This document shows positions 57,791 through 64,000 of a stretch of 64,000 bases of DNA, piece after piece. The notes beneath the pieces are model-generated. The model had not been told where the DNA came from and ran no database searches. It saw only the letters and a list, made by a program, of their open reading frames with translations. The translations under genes and the position numbers were made by a program. The DNA comes from Dechloromonas aromatica (nom. nud.) (GTDB lineage: Bacteria > Pseudomonadota > Gammaproteobacteria > Burkholderiales > Rhodocyclaceae): positions 62,001 through 126,000 of the forward strand of contig JAFIHA010000059.1 of NCBI GenBank assembly GCA_017848965.1, read 5' to 3'. The first letter of the stretch is position 1, and the number at the start of each line of letters is the position of its first letter.

Positions 57791-58927
57791 ATGTTGAAGC
57801 GTTTCATCGTGAAAAAGAACGAACGGGCCGCCCTGCTGCGCAACGGCGATTTCCAGCGCATCCTGAATCCGGGCCGCCACTATTTCTTCGACCCGCTCAA
57901 CGAGTTGTCGCTGACCGTGTGGCATACCGATACGCCGATGCTCGATAGCGAACTCGTCGATTACCTGCGCCAGAACGAGCCCGCCGAGGCGGAGCGCCAT
58001 TTCGTCTGCATGGAACTGAGCGAGGACGAGGTCGGGCTGCGCTATGAAAACGAGGTTCTGGTCGAAGTGCTGCCGCCAGCGGCGCGCCGTTTCTTCTGGC
58101 GCGGTCTGCTCGCGCAGCGGCTGGAAAAGCTTGACCTGCGCGCCGGCGCCGCCTTGCCGGCGGAGATGGTGAAACGCCTGCTGCAACCGTCCTTGCGCGG
58201 TCGCCCGGTGCTGGGGTTGAACGGCGTTTTCGTCGTCCAGGTGCCGGCCGCGCACGTCGGCCTGCTGCGTATCGACGGCGTGCAACAGCCCTTGCTGGCG
58301 CCGGGCGTCACCGCCTACTGGCGCTTCAACCGCGATCTGCAACTGGAACTGGTCGATATGCGCTGGCAGACCATGGAAGTGACGGGCCAGGAAATCCTCA
58401 CCCGCGACAAGGTCGGGCTGCGCCTCAACCTCGCCGCCACCTGGCGTTTTGACGACGTGAGCACGGCTTTCTCCAAGCTCGCCAAGCCGGCCGAACACCT
58501 TTACCGCGAGCTGCAATTCGGCCTGCGGGCGGCGGTCGGCACGCGCAACCTCGACGAACTGCTGGAGAACAAGCAGTTGATCGACGAGGTGGTGAGCGGC
58601 CATGTCGCCAGAAAACTGGCCGGTTTCGGCCTCGAAATCGGCGGTGTCGGCGTCAAGGACATCGTGCTGCCGGGCGAGATGAAGACCATCCTGGCGCAGG
58701 TGGTGGAAGCGGGTAAAGCCGCCGAAGCCAACGTGATCCGCCGGCGCGAGGAAACGGCGGCGACCCGTTCGCTGCTCAACACCGCCAAGGTCATGGAAGA
58801 CAACCCGGTCGCCCTGCGCCTGAAGGAACTGGAAACGCTGGAACGGGTCGCCGAACGGATCGACCGCATCTCGGTCTTCGGCGGCCTCGATCAGGTGCTG
58901 AACGGGCTGGTGACGCTGGCGAAGTAA
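57791..58927 (+). CDS. Slipin-type SPFH/band 7 protein of the RNA-repair operon
   Basis: The 378-residue SPFH protein begins MLKRFIVKKNERAALLRNGDFQRILNPG and has VRLNLAATWRF-like and ELLENKQLIDEVVSGHV blocks of slipins (GLRLNLAATWRFDDV, LQFGLRAAVGTRNLDELLENK). It lacks an obvious N-terminal membrane helix. Slipins often accompany RtcB in bacterial RNA-repair operons; a scaffold or membrane-targeting role is proposed, not proven. It is the first protein-coding gene after the structured leader, with GAGGGAG upstream. Confidence 0.85.
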   Translation: MLKRFIVKKNERAALLRNGDFQRILNPGRHYFFDPLNELSLTVWHTDTPMLDSELVDYLRQNEPAEAERHFVCMELSEDEVGLRYENEVLVEVLPPAARRFFWRGLLAQRLEKLDLRAGAALPAEMVKRLLQPSLRGRPVLGLNGVFVVQVPAAHVGLLRIDGVQQPLLAPGVTAYWRFNRDLQLELVDMRWQTMEVTGQEILTRDKVGLRLNLAATWRFDDVSTAFSKLAKPAEHLYRELQFGLRAAVGTRNLDELLENKQLIDEVVSGHVARKLAGFGLEIGGVGVKDIVLPGEMKTILAQVVEAGKAAEANVIRRREETAATRSLLNTAKVMEDNPVALRLKELETLERVAERIDRISVFGGLDQVLNGLVTLAK

Positions 58928-59047
58928 GGATTCCAGCGCCGTCCAGGATTTCCGGGTGAGTTGGCGATGGCGCGCACTTTGGCAGCCCTGCGACGGATGC
59001 AAATGAAATAAAGCCGCTACCATGGCGGCAAAAAGAATGAGGAAAAC

Positions 59048-60268
59048 ATGAGCTATCAAGTACAAGACGTGACCGCAGGCAAGCCGATCAAGCTGTGGAC
59101 CGAAGGCGTGCCGGTCGAGGACGATGCCCGCAAGCAGCTGATGAACACGGCGCAGATGCCCTTCATCTTCCGCCACCTGGCGGTGATGCCGGATGTGCAT
59201 CTGGGCAAGGGTTCGACCATCGGCAGCGTGATCCCGACGCAAGGGGCGATCATCCCGGCGGCGGTCGGCGTCGATATCGGCTGCGGGATGATGGCGGCGC
59301 GCACCACGCTGACCGCCGCCGATCTGCCGGACAACCTGCACGGCCTGCGCTCGGCGATCGAGGCGGCAGTCCCGCACGGCCGCACGCCGCCGCGCCAGAG
59401 CCGCCGCGACAAGGGCGCCTGGGAAAACCCGCCGGAAGCTGTCGATGCCATGTGGGCCTCGTTGCTGCCGGGCTTCGCGCGCATTACCGAAAAATATCCG
59501 CGCCTGAAGAACACCAACAACCACAAGCATCTGGGAACGCTGGGCACCGGCAACCACTTCATCGAAGTCTGCCTCGACGAGGCCGATCATGTGTGGTTCA
59601 TGCTGCACTCCGGTTCGCGCGGGGTGGGGAACGCCATCGGCAACCTGTTCATCGAACTGGCTCAAGCCGACATGCGTCAGCACATCGCCAACCTGCCGGA
59701 CAAGGATCTCGCCTACTTCGAGGAAGGTTCCGAGCACTTCGCCGATTACGTGGAAGCCGTCGGTTGGGCGCAGGATTACGCGCGCCGTAACCGCGACGTG
59801 ATGATGGTGAACGTGGTTGCCGCCGCGCGTCAGGTGATCGCCAAGCCGTTCACGGCTGACGTCGAAGCGGTGAACTGCCACCACAACTACGTGCAGCGCG
59901 AAACCCACTTCGGAAGCGAGGTGCTGGTTACGCGTAAAGGCGCGGTGTCGGCCAGGAAGGGCGAACTCGGGATCATTCCGGGGTCGATGGGGGCCCGCAG
60001 CTACATCGTGCGCGGCCTCGGCAACGAAGAAGCTTTCTGCTCGTGCAGCCACGGCGCCGGCCGTACGATGAGCCGCAACGAAGCCAAGCGCCGCTTCACC
60101 GTGGACGACCAGATCAAGGCCACCGCCCACGTCGAATGCCGCAAGGACAGCGAAGTCATCGACGAAATCCCGATGGCCTACAAGGACATCGACGCCGTGA
60201 TGCACTCCCAGCGCGAGCTGGTGGAGGTGGTGCATACGCTGCGCCAGGTGGTTTGTGTGAAGGGATAG
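59048..60268 (+). CDS. rtcB: RNA ligase RtcB
   Basis: The 406-residue ligase joins 2',3'-cyclic-phosphate and 5'-OH RNA ends using GTP. Metal and active-site motifs are complete: MPDVHLGKGSTIGSVIPTQ, VDIGCGMMA with the bridging cysteine, GTLGTGNHFIEV, MLHSGSRGVGN, and the guanylylated histidine in CSCSHGAGRTMSR. GGAAAAC precedes the ATG. It lies 120 bp after slipin and 3 bp before the nucleotidyltransferase gene. Confidence 0.98.
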   Translation: MSYQVQDVTAGKPIKLWTEGVPVEDDARKQLMNTAQMPFIFRHLAVMPDVHLGKGSTIGSVIPTQGAIIPAAVGVDIGCGMMAARTTLTAADLPDNLHGLRSAIEAAVPHGRTPPRQSRRDKGAWENPPEAVDAMWASLLPGFARITEKYPRLKNTNNHKHLGTLGTGNHFIEVCLDEADHVWFMLHSGSRGVGNAIGNLFIELAQADMRQHIANLPDKDLAYFEEGSEHFADYVEAVGWAQDYARRNRDVMMVNVVAAARQVIAKPFTADVEAVNCHHNYVQRETHFGSEVLVTRKGAVSARKGELGIIPGSMGARSYIVRGLGNEEAFCSCSHGAGRTMSRNEAKRRFTVDDQIKATAHVECRKDSEVIDEIPMAYKDIDAVMHSQRELVEVVHTLRQVVCVKG

Positions 60269-60271
60269 GAA

Positions 60272-61090
60272 ATGTCCGAATTGATGGAAGCCGGCAAGGT
60301 GCGCAGCGCCCACCCCATCGCCCCGGAAGTTCGCCAACGGGTCATGCAGGCGCTCGCCGACATCGAGGCCGAACACGATGTCACGGTGCTCTACGCCTGC
60401 GAATCCGGCAGTCGGGGCTGGGGCTTTGCGTCGCCGGACAGCGATTACGACGTGCGTTTCCTCTACGTCCATCGCCTGCCCTGGTATCTCGCCGTCGAGC
60501 CGCAGCACGACGTGATCGAATTGCCGATCAGCGACGAGCTGGACGTCGGCGGCTGGGAGTTGCGCAAGGCGCTGCGCCTGTTGCGGCGGGCCAATCCGGT
60601 GCTGCTCGAATGGCTCGATTCGCCGGTGGTTTACCGGGAAGACACGGCCTTGACCGCAGGCATCCGCGGGTTGGCGACGCACTGGTTTTCGCCGCTGCGC
60701 GGGCGCTATCACTACCTGGCGATGGCGCGGCGCAATTTCCGCGAGCACCTGCAAGGCGACAGCGTGCGCCTGAAAAAGTACCTCTACGTGCTGCGTCCGC
60801 TGCTGGCGGTGCAGTGGATCGAACACGGCCTCGGCCAGCCGCCGATGCGCTTTGCCGATCTGGCCGAGCGCATGGTGACGGATGCGGCCTTGCTCGACGA
60901 AATCAACGCGCTATTGGCAATCAAGATGCGCGCCGGCGAGGCCGAACACAGCCCGCGCTGGCCGCGCATCCACGCCTTCATCGAAGGCGAGCTGGCGCGG
61001 ACCGTGGTCGATGCGAATTACAAGAAACCGGAAGGCGATGCCGGCGAACTCGATGCCTTCCTGATGCGGACGGTGCTGGCGGTTTCCTGA
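60272..61090 (+). CDS. Predicted nucleotidyltransferase (COG3541-like) in the RNA-repair operon
   Basis: The 272-residue protein has a pol-beta nucleotidyltransferase core: ACESGSRGWGFASPDSDYDVRFLYV gives the GS motif and D-x-D (metal ligands). The C-terminal helical part (RYHYLAMARRNFREHL...KKYLYVLRPLLAVQWIE) is typical of this family. It lies between rtcB and rtcA with short gaps, so addition of nucleotides to RNA ends, such as CCA repair, is a reasonable guess that the sequence alone does not prove. Confidence 0.82.
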   Translation: MSELMEAGKVRSAHPIAPEVRQRVMQALADIEAEHDVTVLYACESGSRGWGFASPDSDYDVRFLYVHRLPWYLAVEPQHDVIELPISDELDVGGWELRKALRLLRRANPVLLEWLDSPVVYREDTALTAGIRGLATHWFSPLRGRYHYLAMARRNFREHLQGDSVRLKKYLYVLRPLLAVQWIEHGLGQPPMRFADLAERMVTDAALLDEINALLAIKMRAGEAEHSPRWPRIHAFIEGELARTVVDANYKKPEGDAGELDAFLMRTVLAVS

Positions 61091-61111
61091 AAGACAGATA
61101 ACGAGAACAAC

Positions 61112-62125
61112 ATGGAATGGATAGAACTCGACGGTTCCCGCGGTGAGGGCGGGGGCCAGATTTTGCGGACGGCCTTGAGCCTGTCGATGATCACCGGCAT
61201 CCCCTTTGCCATCGAGCGCATTCGCGCCGGGCGCAAGAAGCCGGGGCTGCTGCGCCAGCATCTGACGGCCGTGCAGGCGGCGGCCGCGGTGTGCGGGGCG
61301 CAGGTGGAAGGGGCGGCGCCCGGCTCGCAACGCTTGCGCTTCCAGCCGGGGCCGATCCGGGGCGGCGATTACGCTTTCGCCATCGGTTCCGCCGGCAGCT
61401 CCACCCTGGTGCTGCAGACGGTGTTGCCGGCGCTGTGGTTCGCCGATGGGCCGAGCACGCTGCGGGTCAGCGGCGGCACCCACAACCCGGCGGCGCCGCC
61501 GGCCGACTTCCTGATCCGCTGCTGGCAGCCGCTGCTGCGGCGCATGGGCGTGACGCTGGACATCCAGTTGCTGCGGCACGGCTTTTACCCGGCGGGCGGC
61601 GGCGAGGTACTGGCTTCGACGGTACCGGTCACGGCCTGGCAGCCCTTGCAACTGGAGGCGCGTGGTGAGTTGCGCCGCCAGTCGGCTATCGGCATCGTGG
61701 CCGGCGTACCGGTCGACGTCGCGAAGCGCGAGATGCAGCGGGCAGCCAGCCAGCTTGGTGTGCTCGACGAGGAGTTGCGCGTGCTGCCGAGCAACGAGGG
61801 GCCGGGCAATGTGCTGATGGTCGTGCAGGAGTACGCGAATATCACCGAGGTCTTCTGTGCTTTCGGTGAGCGCGGCGTGCCGTCCGAGACAGTGGCCGAC
61901 CGCGCCGCGCGCGAGGCTCGCCTGTTCCGGGACAGCGGCGCAACAGTCGGTGAATATCTGGCCGACCAGTTGCTGCTGCCGATGGCCCTGGCAGGCCAGG
62001 GCAGTTTCACAACCCCGGCGCTTTCCTTGCACCTCGGGACCAATTGCCTGGTCATCGAGAAGTTTCTGTCGGTACGCCACGTTTTTGAAGAGAGCGACGG
62101 GGTTGTGCGGGTAAGTCTGGCGTAA
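61112..62125 (+). CDS. rtcA: RNA 3'-terminal phosphate cyclase
   Basis: The 337-residue enzyme converts 3'-phosphate RNA ends to 2',3'-cyclic phosphate. It starts IELDGSRGEGGGQILRTALSLS, has AGSSTLVLQTVLPAL and GGTHNPAAPPADFL, and the catalytic histidine near the end (SLHLGTNCLV). It is the last gene of the operon and converges on the DUF3817 gene 12 bp away. Confidence 0.97.
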   Translation: MEWIELDGSRGEGGGQILRTALSLSMITGIPFAIERIRAGRKKPGLLRQHLTAVQAAAAVCGAQVEGAAPGSQRLRFQPGPIRGGDYAFAIGSAGSSTLVLQTVLPALWFADGPSTLRVSGGTHNPAAPPADFLIRCWQPLLRRMGVTLDIQLLRHGFYPAGGGEVLASTVPVTAWQPLQLEARGELRRQSAIGIVAGVPVDVAKREMQRAASQLGVLDEELRVLPSNEGPGNVLMVVQEYANITEVFCAFGERGVPSETVADRAAREARLFRDSGATVGEYLADQLLLPMALAGQGSFTTPALSLHLGTNCLVIEKFLSVRHVFEESDGVVRVSLA

Positions 62126-62137
62126 TGGCGTCCCCGA

Positions 62138-62440
62138 CTAAGCGGCGAGTTCCGGATAGGCCTGGCGCAGGCGGTAATCGGCATAGAACGCGCCGAGCGG
62201 CAGCAGGGCGCCGACGAAAAGCAGGGCGGCCAGACCGGGGCGTAGCGCCCCGCGGCTGACGGCGCTCAGGCTGGCGATCATCAGCGACAGGAAGAGGGTG
62301 CCGTGGATCGGTCCGAGGATCTTCACGCCGAGCGGCAGGTCGAGCAGGTACTTGACCGGTACGGCGATGAAGACCAGGAGCAGCAGGGCGATGCCGTCGA
62401 GGAAGGCGAGTCGGTAAATGAGCTTGCGGTGCGTTTGCAT
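62138..62440 (-). CDS. DUF3817 membrane protein
   Basis: The 100-residue protein has three membrane helices and the DUF3817 pattern: RLAFLDGIALLLLVFIAVPVKY...PIHGTLFLSLMIA. Function is unknown. It is a stand-alone gene downstream of ahpC, separated by a GC-rich hairpin. Confidence 0.8.
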   Translation of the reverse strand: MQTHRKLIYRLAFLDGIALLLLVFIAVPVKYLLDLPLGVKILGPIHGTLFLSLMIASLSAVSRGALRPGLAALLFVGALLPLGAFYADYRLRQAYPELAA

Positions 62441-62467
62441 TGGGTTTCCGGGTGGCGTGGGGAAGGC

Positions 62468-62503
62468 CCGCCCGTCCCGGGTGTGGCAGGTCGGGGCGGG
62501 CGG
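62468..62503 (-). terminator. Hairpin downstream of the peroxiredoxin gene
   Basis: CCGCCCG at 62468-62474 and CGGGCGG at 62497-62503 form a perfect 7-bp stem around a 22-nt loop, 21 bp after the peroxiredoxin stop. No T-run follows on the minus strand. Confidence 0.4.
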
Positions 62504-62524
62504 TGATGCTGGAGGTCGTCAGCT

Positions 62525-63139
62525 TCAGCTCATGATCTCTTCGATCGTGATGTAGTCGCCGACGCGACCGGTCATCTTTTCCGCGTCGGTGTTCACCGGC
62601 AGCGTTTTCTTGCCCGGACGCCAGCCGGCCGGGCAGACTTCGCCGGTCTTCGTGGCGTGCTGCCAGGCTTCGACCTGGCGGATGAACTCATGGACGTTGC
62701 GGCCGACTGAATCCGCCTGCACTTCCTGGGCGACGCAGATGCCGTCCGGGTTGAACAGGAAGCGGCCGCGCAGGGCGACGCCTTCTTCCTCGATCAGGAC
62801 GCCGAACATGGCGCTGACTTCCTGCGTGGTGTCGGCGCCGATGGTCAACTGGAGGCCCTTGAGGATGGGCTCGGTTTCGACGAAGCGCTTGTGCGAGAAC
62901 TTGGAATCGACGGAAACCGCGAGGATTTCGACGCCCATCTTCTGGAACTCGTCGTACTTGGCGTTCATGGCGGCGATTTCGGTCGGGCAGACGAAGGTGA
63001 AGTCGGCCGGGTAGAAGCAGACGACGGCCCACTTGCCCTTGTAGTCGGCGCTGGACACTTTGGTGAAGTGGCCGGCCTTGGCATCGTAGGCTTCCATGGT
63101 GAATTCGGGCATTTCACGGCGGACCATAGTGGAACTCAT
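62525..63139 (-). CDS. ahpC: 2-Cys peroxiredoxin (AhpC type)
   Basis: The 204-residue peroxidase has the peroxidatic cysteine in FYPADFTFVCPTE and a resolving cysteine in TGEVCPAGW, in the typical 2-Cys arrangement. It reduces hydrogen peroxide and alkyl hydroperoxides. The ATG at 63139 has CAGGAG upstream and gives the usual N-terminus. A second in-frame ATG at 63226, with its own AAGGAG, would add 29 residues (beginning MSCDTGIKPRK) across a run of eight C residues on the coding strand. No ahpF is adjacent. Confidence 0.93.
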   Translation of the reverse strand: MSSTMVRREMPEFTMEAYDAKAGHFTKVSSADYKGKWAVVCFYPADFTFVCPTEIAAMNAKYDEFQKMGVEILAVSVDSKFSHKRFVETEPILKGLQLTIGADTTQEVSAMFGVLIEEEGVALRGRFLFNPDGICVAQEVQADSVGRNVHEFIRQVEAWQHATKTGEVCPAGWRPGKKTLPVNTDAEKMTGRVGDYITIEEIMS

Positions 63140-63226
63140 GGTTTTTTTCTCCTGAACGGTTTCGGATGAAGGGGGGGGATTGTTTTTGATGGTCTTGCGC
63201 GGTTTGATACCGGTATCACAACTCAT

Positions 63227-63874
63227 GACATCTCCTTGCGAACTGGAAGCTCCCGCGTGCGGCGGGAGATTCCGGGGTGAGACAAACACCGGGGAAAACC
63301 GGATCGAAGCCAGGTCGGATTGCTCCGATCGCGACATTCCGGGGTTTCTGCGATTGACATCGTCAATCAGCGTTTGCTTATTTTCGTCGCCGGCCAGTTA
63401 TTGGGCCAATCGTTATTCCGTATGCCGGCGATTGTTCTTGGCTATGGTTATCTCTTGCCTACTGTGCTGAGATCGACGCGCGCCGGGCAAGCACAGCTTC
63501 GCAAGAGCCATACCACGCCATCAAGGGCGCTTCGGCCAGACAAAACGGGCCTTTGCCGGTGCCGTTTGTCTTCGCTGGCTGACATTTCTGGCATTCGCTG
63601 TCCATTCTGACGTTCCCCCCGGGGCGCGGCGAATGGTGATGTCCTGGGCACGGAAAAGCTTGGCCGGTCATCGGGGACGATAGAAATTTCAAATATCGTT
63701 TGCCGTGGGGATCAATGGCGCGTATTGTGCACCGCAGCGATTTCTAGTTGTGTTGTTATTTTGTTGGTCTAGTACCCGCAGTTCTGCGGCGCCATTCCCC
63801 CACTGTCACCTCGCCCCCTTGATCTCGCCCCTACCAGGGGCTTTCGGCCCCGTCAATTTTCGGAGATTCAAGAT
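63227..63874. other. Intergenic between peroxiredoxin and cold-shock gene
   Basis: About 650 bp hold no convincing gene; short frames here lack family resemblance and clear starts. A perfect dyad GATTGAC-ATC-GTCAATC lies at 63352-63368. Upstream of the cold-shock gene, CCCCT-ACC-AGGGG (about 63820-63842) is a small hairpin in the leader, as leaders of cold-shock genes are often structured. Confidence 0.5.
63352..63368. promoter_or_regulatory. Palindrome upstream of the peroxiredoxin gene
   Basis: GATTGACATCGTCAATC is a perfect 7-bp inverted repeat with a 3-nt centre, 126 bp upstream of the distal peroxiredoxin start. It contains TTGACA and could be a promoter element or the operator of a dimeric regulator. 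It does not match the OxyR pattern. Confidence 0.45.
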
Positions 63875-64000
63875 ATGGCAACAGGCAGCGTCAAGTGGTT
63901 TAACGATTCCAAGGGTTTTGGCTTCATCACGCCGGAAGGCGGCGGCGAAGATCTCTTCGCGCACTTTTCGGCAATTCAATCCCCCGGTTTCAAGACCCTG
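63875..64000 (+). CDS. Cold-shock protein CspA family (partial, runs off the right edge)
   Basis: The 42 visible residues begin [20 protein letters not shown] and include the RNP1-like KGFGFI and the RNP2-like DLFAHFSAI, diagnostic of bacterial cold-shock OB-fold proteins. The usual length is about 67-70 residues, so about 25 are missing beyond the window. CGGAGA lies upstream of the ATG. It acts as an RNA chaperone. Confidence 0.95.
   Translation, partial: MATGSVKWFNDSKGFGFITPEGGGEDLFAHFSAIQSPGFKTL

Noticed and set aside
57437-60826. Minus-strand open frame of over 1100 codons
   Set aside because: Antisense shadow of slipin, rtcB and the nucleotidyltransferase gene, which have complete family motifs on the plus strand.
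63320-63692. Several short frames on both strands between ahpC and the cold-shock gene
   Set aside because: No ribosome-binding sites, no recognisable domains and mutually overlapping; treated as noncoding.

Overview
The window is high-GC DNA (mid-60s percent by eye), densely packed on both strands. It suggests a denitrifying betaproteobacterium, most likely of the Rhodocyclales (Dechloromonas, Azonexus or Azospira type). That placement is inferred from gene content: nirS with heme d1 biosynthesis genes, cNorBC, a hemCDXY block, coaE-zapD-yacG, and an NtrC/sigma-54 style amt promoter. No rRNA gene, complete tRNA gene, insertion sequence, integrase or CRISPR array was seen.

Layout. 1-5.1 kb: an envelope glycan/lipid block on the minus strand (PAP2 phosphatase, GT39 and GT2 glycosyltransferases, YbhN-like flippase/synthase) with a divergent UDP-glucuronate 4-epimerase-like gene. 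5.1-14.5 kb: pepN, then a TonB-dependent receptor with tonB-exbB-exbD and an orphan hybrid histidine kinase. 14.5-20.5 kb: a methyltransferase and a thioredoxin-like gene diverging from hemC-hemD-hemX-hemY, with hemF convergent. 20.5-32 kb: housekeeping genes (ArsB/NhaD-type permease, NamZ-like muramidase, DOMON-like protein, TrpB2-type trpB, SPOR protein, coaE, zapD, yacG, Nudix/ThiE-like fusion, DUF815 ATPase, mltA, amt). 32.1-35.6 kb: a clearly AT-richer island with a NYN-domain nuclease-like gene followed 11 bp later by a NACHT/STAND NTPase, a candidate anti-phage or conflict system. 35.8-43.7 kb: norCB, norE, norF, norQ, a membrane polyferredoxin, norD, a Dnr/Nnr-type regulator and an FmdE-like gene. 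43.8-45.5 kb: a DarTG toxin-antitoxin pair. 45.7-55.5 kb: the nir cluster nirS-M-C-F-DL-G-H-J-N plus a CopD-like membrane gene on the minus strand, with nirE diverging from nirS. 55.5-62.1 kb: an RNA-repair locus, rtcR diverging from a sigma-54-driven operon whose leader of about 500 nt carries two tRNA-like modules, then slipin, rtcB, a nucleotidyltransferase and rtcA. 62.1-64 kb: DUF3817, a peroxiredoxin and the start of a cold-shock gene.

How it works together. NirS reduces nitrite to NO and NorCB reduces NO to N2O. NirE, NirDL/G/H, NirJ, NirF, NirN and NirC make and deliver heme d1 from uroporphyrinogen III, which the nearby hem genes also supply. Dnr-like boxes (TTGAT-N4-ATCAT before norC, a degenerate one between nirS and nirE) fit control by the Crp/Fnr protein encoded in the nor cluster. 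The RNA-repair locus would respond to cleaved RNA through RtcR. DarTG and the NYN-NACHT pair add conflict functions beside the denitrification genes. The two places most worth following up are the NYN-NACHT island and the tRNA-like leader of the rtc operon.
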